Shown: piece by piece, positions 8,920-18,233 of the stretch
How the letters are laid out: every line of letters begins with the position of its first letter
Numbering within the stretch: the first letter of the stretch is position 1
Assembly (NCBI RefSeq): GCF_022345965.1
Contig: NZ_JAKRMU010000001.1
Location: 372,001-436,000 of the forward strand
Direction of reading: 5' to 3'
DNA length: 64,000 nucleotides
From: Corynebacterium sp. ACRQK
GTDB lineage: Bacteria; Actinomycetota; Actinomycetes; Mycobacteriales; Mycobacteriaceae
The notes under the pieces: model-generated
What the model saw: only the letters and a program-made list of their open reading frames with translations
Databases searched by the model: none
What the model was told of the DNA's origin: nothing
Program-made: the position numbers and the translations under genes

Positions 8920-9573
8920 CTAAACCCAGGACACTTCGGTGGTCTCCGATTCACGCCACCGCGCAACAAGGATCAGCGGCAGGCCACTGAAGACGGCCAA
9001 CGTCACCATGGCGGCGCTCCAACTCACGCTGCCCGAGATCAGCAGCAGCAGGCCGCCGCCGACAATCTGTGCGAAGGAGGCCCCTGCCGATTGGATTCCG
9101 TTGCCGATGCCGCGATCCTGTGGGTCTAGCAGCCGGGTTGTGGCGGCATCCGTGGCGACATCCTGTGTGCCGGCGAACAGGAAGATCAACGCGAAGACAA
9201 TCATGATCGACGCGAAGTGTCGGCCCGGGTCGAGGGCTGCGAGTGCCAGGGCGCCGATCGTCAGGGCCGATTGACACGCGATGATCCACCCGCGGTAGTG
9301 CCCCAGGCTGCGTGACCCGACTCGGTCGACCAACGGCGCCCAGACGAATTTCAGCACAAGGATCATCGCGACGCCGGTGGCGGCGCCGATGAGTTCGAGG
9401 GAGACACCCGCGTTCTGCGCTGCGATCAGGAAGGTGTAGTTGAACGCTGCGAGTGACAGGTTCTGCGTGCTGTAGAGACTCGCGATCAGTGCGAGTCGTG
9501 AGCCGCGAGCCATGGTTTGTGATCTCGTGCGGGAGGATCCCGCGGGATCCTGCAGGGCAGTGTTGTCGGCCAT
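8920..9573 (-). pseudogene. C-terminally truncated MFS transporter
   Basis: The first about 213 residues of an MFS permease: TM segments such as LALIASLYSTQNLSLAAFNY, GVAMILVLKFVWAPLVDRVG and ILFLFAGTQDVATDAATTR, the last resembling the AmpG/PAT-type branch. Roughly the first six membrane helices survive, and the protein ends in three codons of IS sequence, whereas the family is about 400 residues. It starts at ATG 9573 behind an AGGAGA site. It is divergent from the fused ABC exporter and shares its DtxR-type control region, so it was probably a siderophore exporter or co-transporter before the IS removed its second half. Confidence 0.8.
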
Positions 9574-9640
9574 CGACTGGTCTCCTGTCGGGCAAGCGCT
9601 ACGCCGGATCGGGCAGTTGCGACAACCCTAGGCGATGTGG

Positions 9641-9659
9641 TTAAGTAAGGCAAACCTAA
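9641..9659. promoter_or_regulatory. DtxR-type iron box
   Basis: The 19 bases TTAAGTAAGGCAAACCTAA match the DtxR/IdeR consensus TWAGGTTAGSCTAACCTWA at 16 positions by eye. It lies in the 125-base gap between the divergent MFS fragment and the fused ABC gene, 40 bases before the ABC start. Iron-dependent repression of both is inferred. Confidence 0.72.
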
Positions 9660-9698
9660 AGTTATGTCCGTCCAGCCCGGAGAACGAAGCGGAGTCCC

Positions 9699-12600
9699 AT
9701 GCCTGATCACGTGCAAGCAAGCGGGCAGCAGCGCATCGCCCACACGATTGGCCGACGCAAGGGTGCCCTGATCGCCAGTGCGATCCTGGCCATCGTCGGA
9801 GCATTGCTGGGGCTGGCGCCGTATCTGATCGTCCACCTCGTGGCGACCGAACTCTTCCTGAGCGACGAACCGGATCGTTTCGCGTTGATCACGCTCGCGG
9901 TCTGGGCAGCGCTGGCGGTCATCGCCAAGGTGGTGTTCAAGGCACTGGCCAATGCTGTGTCGCACAACGCCGCCTACCGGATCCTCGCTGATCTCCGCGT
10001 CGCGCTGGCCGAGCGGTTGGCCCGCATGCCGCTGGGCCGCGTTCGCGCTCGAAGCGCTGGTCACCTCAAGAAGGTTCTGCAGGACGATGTGGAACAACTG
10101 GAGCTCGGCCTGTCGCATGCCATCCCCGACATCGCCGCGGCGATCGCGGTGCCGGTGGCAAGCATCATCGTCATGTTCATCATGGGCTGGCAGGTCGGTG
10201 TGGCGGCTGTTCTCGTGGTCGTGCTGGCTGTTGCGCTGATCGTTTGGGGAGTCAACCGTTCTGCTGGGTTCGCCGAGCAGGAATCGACGATCAAAGCCGA
10301 CCTCAACACCAGCGTCATTTCGTATTTGCGCGGAATGCGCGTCCTGCGCGGCTTCCTGGCGGGGCGGGCCGGCCACGGTGCCACCGATGCCGCTATAGCG
10401 GCGACCGCAGATATCGAGAACCGGAAGGAGGCCCGGGGCAAGTGGCAGGCTGTGGCCAGCACGGCGCTGTCGTCGAGTCCGGTTCTACTCATCCTGCCCG
10501 TCGGATTGTGGTGTACCGCGCAGGGCATCATCAGCCCGGCGACGCTGGTGTTCTTCCTGCTGGTGGGTACTGGCTTCGCGCAACCACTTATGGGTCTGCT
10601 GATCAGCCTCGCGGTCCTGCAGTATCAGGTCGAGGCCGGGTTGAAGAACATCGCCGAGATCCTTGACGAACCCGATCTGCCGGTGCCGAACGAAGCCCAT
10701 GAGCCGGAGGGGTTCGCTCTGGAGTTGCGCAATGTGTGGTTCCGGTACGACGACGATGAGCCCGATGTGCTCTCCGATGTGAACCTGGACATCCCGGAGA
10801 ACACCTCGTTGGCAATCGTCGGCCCCTCTGGGGGCGGCAAGTCGACGCTGCTCGGCCTGCTGGCTCGGTTCCACGATGTCTCCGAGGGCTCCGTGCGCCT
10901 TGGTGGTGTCGACGTGCGTGATCTCGACCCGGTCGAGCTGATGCGGCGCGTCGCCTACGTCCAGCAGGACGACTACCTGTTCGCCGACACCATCATGGAG
11001 AACATCCGCATGGCTCGCCCCGGGGCCAGTGACGATGAGGTGATCGCCGCGGCCGACCGGGCGCGCGTAAGCCAGTTCGTCGCCGAACTGCCCGAGGGCT
11101 GGCACACCGTCCTGCCCGCCGGTGGTGGTCAGCTCTCGGGCGGACAGCGTCAGCGGCTCTCGGTGGCCCGGGCCCTGCTCAAGGGTGCCAAGATCGTGCT
11201 GCTCGACGAAGCGACTGCTTTTCTGGATGCGGAGAGCGAATCGGCTGTGAACGAAGCCCTTGCCGAGCTCCGCGCCAGCGCCACGATGATCACGGTCGCC
11301 CACCGGCTGGGCACCATAGCCAGCCATGACCGTATCGCCTACCTCGCCGAGGGGTGCATCGTGCATTGCGCCCCCCACGACGAGATGATGCAGGACTGCC
11401 CAGACTATGCCGAACTCTGGTCGGACTACCTGGATGCCCAGGGCTGGCAGTTGACCGGTGGCGCGGGCGAAACCGGCATCCACGCTGACCGTTCCGAGCG
11501 CTCGAGCGATGCGTCCGACATCGACAGGTCGGCGAACCGTGACCGAGAACTCGGTGAGACGCCTCGTGTCCATGGTCTGGGCTCCATGAATCCGGTACGG
11601 CAGTGGCTGGCGATGCTCGGCCACCAACGCCGCGACCTGTGGCGTGGTGGGCTCTGGCTCATCATCGCCGACGGCATGCTCACCAGCGCACCCATCGTGG
11701 TCGTGGTGCTGGCCCTGCTCGATGTGCTCGGTGGTGAGCCCTCCGCGGGGGCCTGGTGGCGTCATGGCCTGATGTTGCTGGGGATCTTTCTGCTGCGATG
11801 GTTCATCGGCGTTGGGCTGGCCAGCACCTGGTGGCCGAAGGCCAATCGGGCCTGGATGCAGTTGCGTCGCTCGGTGCTGGGACATCTGCGTCGCATTCCG
11901 TTGGGTGAATACGACCGCCTCGACGTCGGGCGGACAGCGACGCTCGTCGTGTCTGACCTGCCGCTGGTCGACTTCATCAATCTGCCGGCGAAGATCATCG
12001 TGGGCCTGCTGCAGCCGCTGCTGGCAGCCGTGGTCCTGTTCATCTTCGATTGGCGTCTTGCCGTGGCTGCACTCGTGGGCGTGCCAGTGTTCGGGGTCCT
12101 GCTCTGGGTCTCCGATCGAGTCGAAAAGAATGTGCTCGCACGTGTGATGCAAGTGCGTTCGCGCGCCAGTGGCGACCTCCTCGAGTTCGTGCAGGGCACC
12201 GCTGTGATCCGAGCCAATCCCGACGCGCCCCAAGCGGGTCGTTATCGCGCCACCGTCGAGGAGCTGCGTCGCCGAAGCGTCGCCATGGCCGTGCGTACCA
12301 GCCCGCTCACATCGCTGGCGTCGGCCGTGCTGGAGTTGGGATTCGCTGCGCTGATCTGGGTGGTGTGCCTGCGGCATCTCGATGGGGGATTGCCCCAGCA
12401 AATCGCGCTGCTGATGCTCGTGGTCTCGTTGAGTCTCTACCGGCCCTACCAGGAAATGTTGGAGCTCTCGAGCTACCGACACCTGCAGGGGCGCATCGCC
12501 GAGCACATCGGCGAGCTGTGGGACATCGAGCCGCTACCTGAGGGCCACCTCGAAGCTCCCGTGCACGCCGAGAACGGCGTGCCGGTGGAATTGCGTGATG

Positions 12601-13367
12601 TCGGCTTCTCCTATCGCGACGGTCACCGGGTGCTCGACGGCGCCAGCATGATTGCTCGACCCGACACCGTCACTGCGCTCGTGGGCCCGTCGGGTTCCGG
12701 CAAGTCCACCGTCGCCAACCTCGTCGTCCGTTTCTGGGACGTCGACGATGGATCGGTACGGTTCGGTGACACCGATGTGCGGGACTTGACCTCGGCAGGG
12801 CTGGCTGCCCAAGTGACAACCGTGTACCAGGACGTCTACCTGTTTCCCGCGACCGTGCGCGACAACCTCACAATGGGGACAGCCATCAGCGATGACAACC
12901 TGTGGCATGCTCTCGAACTTGCCCAAGCACATGATTTCGTTGCCGCCATGCCCGGCGGACTCGACGCGATGATCGACGAGGCCGGTGGAAACCTCTCCGG
13001 TGGCCAGCGTCAGCGGCTCTCCATCGCTCGTGCCCTTGTCAAGGACGCCCCGGTCCTACTGCTCGATGAGGCCGTCGCGTCGGTTGATCCCCGGACAGAG
13101 GTGCGCATCCAGCGAGCCCTCTCCTCGCTAGTCGCCGGCCGCACGGTGATGATCATTGCCCACCGGCTGAACACCATTCGCTCCAGCGAATGCATTGTCG
13201 TGCTCAGCGAACATGGCGTGGAAACAACGGGCACCCACGAACAACTCCTGAGCAGCAGCCCCACCTACCAACGGCTGTGGCGTGCCCACGAGTTTGCCAC
13301 GGCCTCGGCCGGTGTGGTTTCAACGCCTGCTTTTCCAGTCGGAGATCCAGGGAAAGACCCGCGTTGA
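9699..13367 (+). CDS. Fused double ABC half-transporter, siderophore-export type
   Basis: A single 1222-residue polypeptide containing two complete TMD-NBD units, equivalent to two ABC half-transporters such as IrtA and IrtB or the YbtP/YbtQ pair. The first NBD has Walker A GPSGGGKST at about 375 and LSGGQ at about 478; the second has GPSGSGKST at about 994 and LSGGQ at about 1098. Both have the LLDEA Walker B. A linker of about 45 hydrophilic residues (around 590-635) joins the halves. The ATG at 9699 follows GCGGAG. The DtxR box and the divergent MFS gene argue for siderophore handling; direction of transport cannot be read from the sequence. Confidence 0.88.
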   Translation: MPDHVQASGQQRIAHTIGRRKGALIASAILAIVGALLGLAPYLIVHLVATELFLSDEPDRFALITLAVWAALAVIAKVVFKALANAVSHNAAYRILADLRVALAERLARMPLGRVRARSAGHLKKVLQDDVEQLELGLSHAIPDIAAAIAVPVASIIVMFIMGWQVGVAAVLVVVLAVALIVWGVNRSAGFAEQESTIKADLNTSVISYLRGMRVLRGFLAGRAGHGATDAAIAATADIENRKEARGKWQAVASTALSSSPVLLILPVGLWCTAQGIISPATLVFFLLVGTGFAQPLMGLLISLAVLQYQVEAGLKNIAEILDEPDLPVPNEAHEPEGFALELRNVWFRYDDDEPDVLSDVNLDIPENTSLAIVGPSGGGKSTLLGLLARFHDVSEGSVRLGGVDVRDLDPVELMRRVAYVQQDDYLFADTIMENIRMARPGASDDEVIAAADRARVSQFVAELPEGWHTVLPAGGGQLSGGQRQRLSVARALLKGAKIVLLDEATAFLDAESESAVNEALAELRASATMITVAHRLGTIASHDRIAYLAEGCIVHCAPHDEMMQDCPDYAELWSDYLDAQGWQLTGGAGETGIHADRSERSSDASDIDRSANRDRELGETPRVHGLGSMNPVRQWLAMLGHQRRDLWRGGLWLIIADGMLTSAPIVVVVLALLDVLGGEPSAGAWWRHGLMLLGIFLLRWFIGVGLASTWWPKANRAWMQLRRSVLGHLRRIPLGEYDRLDVGRTATLVVSDLPLVDFINLPAKIIVGLLQPLLAAVVLFIFDWRLAVAALVGVPVFGVLLWVSDRVEKNVLARVMQVRSRASGDLLEFVQGTAVIRANPDAPQAGRYRATVEELRRRSVAMAVRTSPLTSLASAVLELGFAALIWVVCLRHLDGGLPQQIALLMLVVSLSLYRPYQEMLELSSYRHLQGRIAEHIGELWDIEPLPEGHLEAPVHAENGVPVELRDVGFSYRDGHRVLDGASMIARPDTVTALVGPSGSGKSTVANLVVRFWDVDDGSVRFGDTDVRDLTSAGLAAQVTTVYQDVYLFPATVRDNLTMGTAISDDNLWHALELAQAHDFVAAMPGGLDAMIDEAGGNLSGGQRQRLSIARALVKDAPVLLLDEAVASVDPRTEVRIQRALSSLVAGRTVMIIAHRLNTIRSSECIVVLSEHGVETTGTHEQLLSSSPTYQRLWRAHEFATASAGVVSTPAFPVGDPGKDPR

Positions 13368-13497
13368 CGTGGTCCACGGAATGGCCAGCTGGCCTGGATG
13401 CCAAAGACTCGCGTACATGCACCGCTGAATGTGCTGGCCTGCGTCGTCGGTGCGGTTCGTTGATGACCCGTCCATCCCGCTACCCAATGGAGGCAAT

Positions 13498-13886
13498 GTG
13501 AGCGCCACTGCGAATGCTGCGCGGCTCCCGGGCGTTGGTTCCAAGCCGAGCGGACTCAAAACTCGGCGACCAGCTCTGGGCGCCGTCGGAGCTCTGGTCA
13601 CCTTGGTTATTCTGGAGCTCGCCTCGATCACTGGAGTGCTTCCGGCCAGCGCGCTTCCGCTAGCGTCAAAGGTGATCGTGGACGTGTTCGGGCTCCTTGT
13701 AGATCTGGCGTTCCTCCAAGATGTCGGAGCGACGTTGGTGGCCTGGTTCATCGGGCTCTCCATCGCGTCCGTCTTTGGTATCGCACTCGGGCTCGTGCTG
13801 GGGTCTTTTCGTCTCTTGTTCGAGGCAATGGGAGCGGTCATTGAGTTCTTGCGGCCCATTCCATCGGTCGCGCTGCTCGGGTCAGC
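13498..13886 (+). pseudogene. ABC permease fragment (SsuC/TauC type) truncated by IS1249
   Basis: The N-terminal about 130 residues of a BPD-type permease. Start GTG 13498 sits six bases behind GGAGG. Membrane segments LGAVGALVTLVILELASITG and FIGLSIASVFGIALGLVLGS lead to the conserved EFLRPIPSVALL, then the frame enters the left end of IS1249. The family is about 250-280 residues and normally pairs with an ATPase and a binding protein, none of which is present. Substrate (nitrate, sulfonate or similar) cannot be told. Confidence 0.8.
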
Positions 13887-15154
13887 GGCAGAAATGTGTG
13901 TATGGCTGTCGGCGTGTCATGGGTGCCAGCGGCCTGCCCAGCCCTTCTGGATGCCATTGCCGTCTTCCCATGAGAATGCGGTGCCGGGTTGTGGCCCGTC
14001 GGGTTCGTCGATGACGCGCCGTGTGGTCTTGGTTGGTGTCCATTGGTGAGGCTGGGCCAGTGACCATGGGTCGTGGGGGAACTGGCACCAGGTGTTGAGG
14101 AGCCATTCGATGCCGCGTCGGGCATGGTCTTCGGGCAGGCCCCGGTGGACGCGCAGAAGGTCCTTGATGGCCTTGTTCGGCCCACCCTCGAGCGGTGAGG
14201 TGGTCCTCGGCAGTGGGACATTGCCGAGGGTCAGCCAGGTGAACAGTTCGTTGCGGTGGAGAAGGCCGCGGAACAAGGCACGGCATTTGCGGAGTTCGCG
14301 GTGGGTGTACCACCAGTGTTGATGGGCGCCGAGCCAAGCAGGGCGTTCCTTGTGGGTTCCGGGGTAGCTGCGGTGTTTGAGGAACTGATCCCACTGGGCT
14401 TCCCAGGCCAGGTACTCCACGATCCAAGCTCTGGCCTGGTCAAGGTCTTCGACCTTCATCAACGCTTTCGTCAGCACGCGTAGTTGCTTGCCAGCATCGA
14501 GTCGCGGGTTCATTGTCAGGTGCCGGGTGATGGTTTGGAAGATGTGGAAGTAGCAGCGTTGCACCTGGGTGGTGGGCCAGCATTCCGACAGCGCGGCCGC
14601 TACCCCGCGGCCACCATCGACGACCACCATCTCCGGGGCCGGGAGGCGCTCCAGCAGTGCGGTCCAGGCCGGCTTGGACTCCCGATCGCACCACTGCCAG
14701 CCCAGCACGTGCTGGCCGGAGAACGCGATCAGCAAGCACCAGCCCTGCAGGTAGGTGCCGTCGAGCATGACCGTCGGCAAGACCTCGCCGGTGACCGTCG
14801 GCTGGGGTACCTCGACGTTCCAGCACCACGCCGTCGATGCACGAAACGAGCGTCCCGTCCCCCCGAGGCTGCACTGGGGCGAAGGGTTCAGCAACCACCC
14901 GACGAAACGGTCGAGCTGGGCACGCCGGGTAACGTCTACGCGGCTGCGTACCGTCGACGCGCCGCATGCTTTGCATCGCCATCTCGTGCGCCCCGCGCTG
15001 GTGGTGCCGTTCTTGACCAGCTTGGTGCCACATACACCGCACCGGGGGTGATTCCTCGCAACTTGCACCGAACATGCTCCCAGAGCATGTTCAACCCCGC
15101 ATCACGCCTAGCCGTCGCACATGAAATCAGTCATTCCATACACACATTCCTGCC
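13887..15154 (-). mobile_element. IS1249-like insertion sequence
   Basis: An element of 1268 bases bounded by inverted repeats that differ at one of 19 positions: GGCAGAAATGTGTGTATGG at the left, and GGCAGGAATGTGTGTATGG read on the minus strand at the right (15136-15154). It carries one transposase gene. The flanking bases (GGGTCAGC left, TATAACCC right) do not form a target duplication, and the two flanks are unrelated (permease versus phage DNA), indicating an IS-mediated deletion or recombination. Confidence 0.88.
13917..15068 (-). CDS. IS1249-type transposase
   Basis: A 383-residue transposase resembling that of IS1249 from Corynebacterium xerosis. It has an N-terminal zinc-ribbon (CGVCGTKLVKNG, then WRCKACG) and a mutator-type DDE core with Asp in VMLDGTYLQG, Asp in MVVVDGGRGV followed by the CYFHIFQ motif, and Glu in TSPLEGGPNKAIK. 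It appears intact. Confidence 0.88.
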   Translation of the reverse strand: MQVARNHPRCGVCGTKLVKNGTTSAGRTRWRCKACGASTVRSRVDVTRRAQLDRFVGWLLNPSPQCSLGGTGRSFRASTAWCWNVEVPQPTVTGEVLPTVMLDGTYLQGWCLLIAFSGQHVLGWQWCDRESKPAWTALLERLPAPEMVVVDGGRGVAAALSECWPTTQVQRCYFHIFQTITRHLTMNPRLDAGKQLRVLTKALMKVEDLDQARAWIVEYLAWEAQWDQFLKHRSYPGTHKERPAWLGAHQHWWYTHRELRKCRALFRGLLHRNELFTWLTLGNVPLPRTTSPLEGGPNKAIKDLLRVHRGLPEDHARRGIEWLLNTWCQFPHDPWSLAQPHQWTPTKTTRRVIDEPDGPQPGTAFSWEDGNGIQKGWAGRWHP

Positions 15155-15189
15155 TATAACCCCCCATTGTTTTCTAGGAGCTGTCGCGC

Positions 15190-17151
15190 ATGCGTGAACT
15201 CTTCATTGACATCGAGACCTTCTCGCCGGTGAACCTGGCGAAATCCGGTGTGTACCCCTACGCCGACCACGACGATTTCGAGCTCCTGCTGCTCGGCTAC
15301 TCAATCGACGGCGGCCCGGTCGAGGTCGTCGATCTCGCCAACGGACACCAGCTCCCCGAAAAGGTGCTGGCCGCACTCGTCGACCCGCACGTAGTGAAGT
15401 GGGCGTTCAACGCCGCATTCGAGCGCATCTGCCTCTCGGCCTGGCTCCACCGCCACCACCCAGAATTCATGACGGGCCGCAGGTTTCTGGATCCTGCCCA
15501 GTGGCACTGCACCATGGTCTGGAGCGCGTACCTGGGCTTGCCGATGAGCCTGGAGCAGGTCGCCACCGCCCTTGACCTGCCGGTGCGCAAAGACAGTGCA
15601 GGTAAGAAACTCATCCGCCAGTTCTGTACCCCGGCCACACCCAGCGTCTTCAACCTGGGCGGGATGCGTAACCCGCCTGCATCCGACCCGGACGGGTGGG
15701 AGCAGTTCATCTCCTACAACCGCCGCGACGTCGAGGTGGAGCTCGCGATCCACGACAGGCTGGCTGACTTCCCGCTTCCAGCGTCCGAGTGGGACACCTA
15801 CGCCCTGGACCAGAACGTCAACGACACCGGCATCCGGCTCGACCGGGTGCTCGTGGATCACGCGGTGGCGTGCGACCGGCAGCATCGCGCCACCACGCTG
15901 GCCCGTGCACAGGAACTCACTGGACTGGAGAACCCGAACTCGCCGATCCAGCTGAAAGAGTGGCTCGCCGCTCACGGCACGCCCCTGCAGTCACTGACGA
16001 AAAACGAGGTGGCCGCTGCGCTCGACACCGCTACCGGCGAGGTGCGTGAGGTCCTCCTGCTGCGCGGTGAGCTCGCGAAGTCGTCGGTGAAGAAGTACGA
16101 GGCCATGCAGCACGTGGCAGGTCGTGATGGGCGCGGACGCGGGTTCCTCCAGTTCTACGGGGCAGGGCGCACCGGGCGTTTCGCTGGCCGCCTCGTCCAA
16201 GTCCAAAACCTGCCCCGCAACTACCTACCAGACCTCAGTGAGGCCAGAAGCCTGGTGCGGGCCGGAGACTTTGAAGCCGTCGAGCTGCTCTACGACTCCG
16301 TGCCCGACACCCTCTCGCAGCTCATCCGCACCGCATTTATCCCCGCCGACGGTCACCGGTTCGTGGTAGCCGACTTCTCCGCGATCGAGGCTCGGGTCAT
16401 CGCCTGGCTTGCAGATGAAACCACCACGCTTCAGGCCTTCCGCGACGGGAAGGATTTGTACTGCGAGACCGTGAGCCGCATATTCGGAGTCCCCGTCGAC
16501 ATGGACGGAGCAAACGCCGAGCTGCGCCAGAAAGGAAAGATCGCTGTGCTCGCCTGCGGCTATCAAGGAGCCGTCGGTGTCCTCAAAGCCATGGAGGCAC
16601 TGCGGATGGGGCTCGCTGAATCCGAACTCCAGCCGCTGGTCGATGCGTGGCGGGCAGCCAACCCCAGCGTGGTGCAGCTGTGAGCCGACATCAACGCCGC
16701 CGTCATCGAGGCCATCTCTACCCGCCAGCCGACCAGTGTTGGTGCGCTGACCTTCACCGTGGAGTCCAGAATCATGTTCATCCGCCTACCCTCCGGACGT
16801 CGCCTGGACTACGTCAAACCCAAGCTGGGCGAAAACAGGTTCTGTGGCACCAGCATCACCCACGAGAGCATCACGACGGGTCGCAAATGGGGACAATTGG
16901 AAACCTAAGGTGGGAAACTCACCGAGAACATCGTCCAAGCCGTCGCCCGAGATCTGCTCACGTTCGGCATGCACCAGGTCGATCGCGCTGGGCATCGGAT
17001 TGTCATGCACGTCCATGACGAGATCGTGGTGGAGACCGCCACGGCCACCGTGGACGAGATTTGCGAGCTGATGGCCACCGTGCCCGACTGGGCAGCAGGG
17101 TTGCCGCTAGCAGCAGACGGGTACTCGTGCGATTTCTACATGAAGGACTGA
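15190..17151 (+). pseudogene. Phage-type family A DNA polymerase with two in-frame stops
   Basis: One uninterrupted reading frame of 654 codons for a phage DNA polymerase I-like protein, with a 3'-5' exonuclease motif (IDIETFSP at 6-13), polymerase motif A (VVADFSAIEARVIAW near 393) and motif C (HVHDEIVVE near 608). It is broken by a TGA at 16681-16683, where the family has Trp (after NPSVVQL), and a TAA at 16906-16908, where the family has Tyr (before GGKLTENIVQA). No indels are seen. Motif C lies after both stops, so the truncated product of 497 residues would be inactive as a polymerase. It begins 36 bases inside the right end of IS1249, behind a TAGGAG site. Confidence 0.85.
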
Positions 17152-17285
17152 GCCAGATACTCACGCACCAGCTCGTAGAGCTCCTGGGCCTGTGGGCGCG
17201 GGTCGCAGCGCAGCTGGTAGCTCCACTCGAAGACCATCTCCTCATCCATCAGCTCCAGCACCTGCATCACGGTCGCTTTATCCAT
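17136..17285 (-). CDS. Small phage-associated ORF (49 aa), uncertain
   Basis: A minus-strand frame from ATG 17285 encoding an acidic helical peptide (MDKATVMQVLELMDEEMVF, ending LVREYLAQSFM). It overlaps the end of the polymerase pseudogene by 16 bases, tail to tail. Amino-acid composition is protein-like, but no good ribosome binding site is seen and the frame stays open upstream of the ATG. I do not recognise it. Confidence 0.35.
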   Translation of the reverse strand: MDKATVMQVLELMDEEMVFEWSYQLRCDPRPQAQELYELVREYLAQSFM

Positions 17286-17468
17286 AGCGGCGAGTCTGCG
17301 TGCCAGGTGGCTTGGTTGTCGGCTGGGTAAACCCGGCCGTCCAGAGCTGCTTCGCGTCTGGTGTCCGGATTCTTACATGCTCAGGGGCGTATGCGTGAGA
17401 GCCCGACGCGGCCGCACCCGTGGCTTGCTGGAATTCACGTCAATCCTGGCTCTTAGAAGGAGCCAGAC

Positions 17469-18233
17469 ATGGCTACGAGAGATCTTCAGGTATTCACCAA
17501 CGATGCCTTTGGAACGATCCGAACTGTCGAGCATGAGGACAAGGTGTATTTCTGTGGCCGTGATGTGGCCACCGCCTTGGGCTACAAGGATCCGACCAAC
17601 GCGATCAAACAACACTGCAAGGGGGTGGCGATTCACCACCCCCTTGAAACCGCTGGTGGCGTGCAGGACACCCGGTTCATCACCGAAGGTGACCTGTACC
17701 GGCTCATCTTCTCTTCCAAGCTCCCCGCAGCCCAGGACTTCGAAGCCTGGGTTGTCAACAAGGTCCTCCCCACGATCCGCCGCCATGGCGTCTACGCCAT
17801 CGACGAACTGTTGGACAACGACGAGTTCCTCGAGCACGCCATCATCCAACTGCGCTCCGAGCGGGCCAAGCGACTGGCAGCCGAGCAAGCCCTGCTCGAG
17901 GCCGCCCCGAAGGTCTCCTACTACGACGTGGTGCTCCAGTCGGACTCGCTGCTGACCATCACGGAGATCGCCAAGGACTACGGCCTGTCAGCGAAGAAGC
18001 TGAACTTGCTGCTGCACGACGCCGGGGTGCAGTTCAGGCAATCCGGCCGCTGGTTCCTCTACGCCCGCTTCGCCGAGCAGGGCTACACGCAGTCCAAGAC
18101 CCACGAATACGACGAAGGCAAGACCCGCACACACATGTACTGGACCCAAAAGGGTCGCTTGTTCGTCTACGACTTGCTGAAGAACCAGTTCGGCTTGCTG
18201 CCGGTCATCGAGCAGGACGGCGGTGCGGCATGA
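17469..18233 (+). CDS. Phage antirepressor (Bro-N and KilAC domains)
   Basis: A 254-residue protein with an N-terminal Bro-N domain (about 1-105: VYFCGRDVATALGYKDPTNAI, PTIRRHGVYA) and a C-terminal KilAC domain (about 140-245: LTITEIAKDYGLSAKKLNLLL, YWTQKGRLFVYDLL). Such proteins counter a prophage repressor or bind DNA during induction. The ATG follows a near-perfect AGAAGGAG. It is the only intact gene of the phage module, and its stop overlaps the next gene's start as ATGA. Confidence 0.9.
   Translation: MATRDLQVFTNDAFGTIRTVEHEDKVYFCGRDVATALGYKDPTNAIKQHCKGVAIHHPLETAGGVQDTRFITEGDLYRLIFSSKLPAAQDFEAWVVNKVLPTIRRHGVYAIDELLDNDEFLEHAIIQLRSERAKRLAAEQALLEAAPKVSYYDVVLQSDSLLTITEIAKDYGLSAKKLNLLLHDAGVQFRQSGRWFLYARFAEQGYTQSKTHEYDEGKTRTHMYWTQKGRLFVYDLLKNQFGLLPVIEQDGGAA

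Larger units (their letters stand above)
7636..8937 (-). mobile_element. IS3-family insertion sequence with orfA/orfB
   Basis: A complete-looking IS of about 1.3 kb. The inverted ends match in 21 of 25 positions (left from 7641 GTCCTGGTTTTCGTTCCG; right, read on the minus strand from 8932, GTCCTGGGTTTAGTTCCG). The similarity extends outward a further GAAG(C/T), so the exact tips are uncertain by a few bases. No matching target duplication is seen. The left flank is a fragment of an unknown gene and the right flank a truncated MFS gene, which suggests an adjacent deletion or recombination between copies. Confidence 0.88.

Noticed and set aside
10485-12506. A 673-codon open frame on the minus strand opposite the fused ABC exporter
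   Set aside because: It is the complement of a GC-rich gene with clear Walker and LSGGQ motifs; its own translation is rich in His, Gln and Arg with no family pattern.
13429-13497. Upstream start for the truncated permease
   Set aside because: GTG 13498 has a good GGAGG site at correct spacing, and the upstream codons read like non-coding DNA.
16969-17151. Independent 60-aa gene with a HVHDE motif
   Set aside because: It is in the same frame as the phage polymerase and is motif C of that broken gene.
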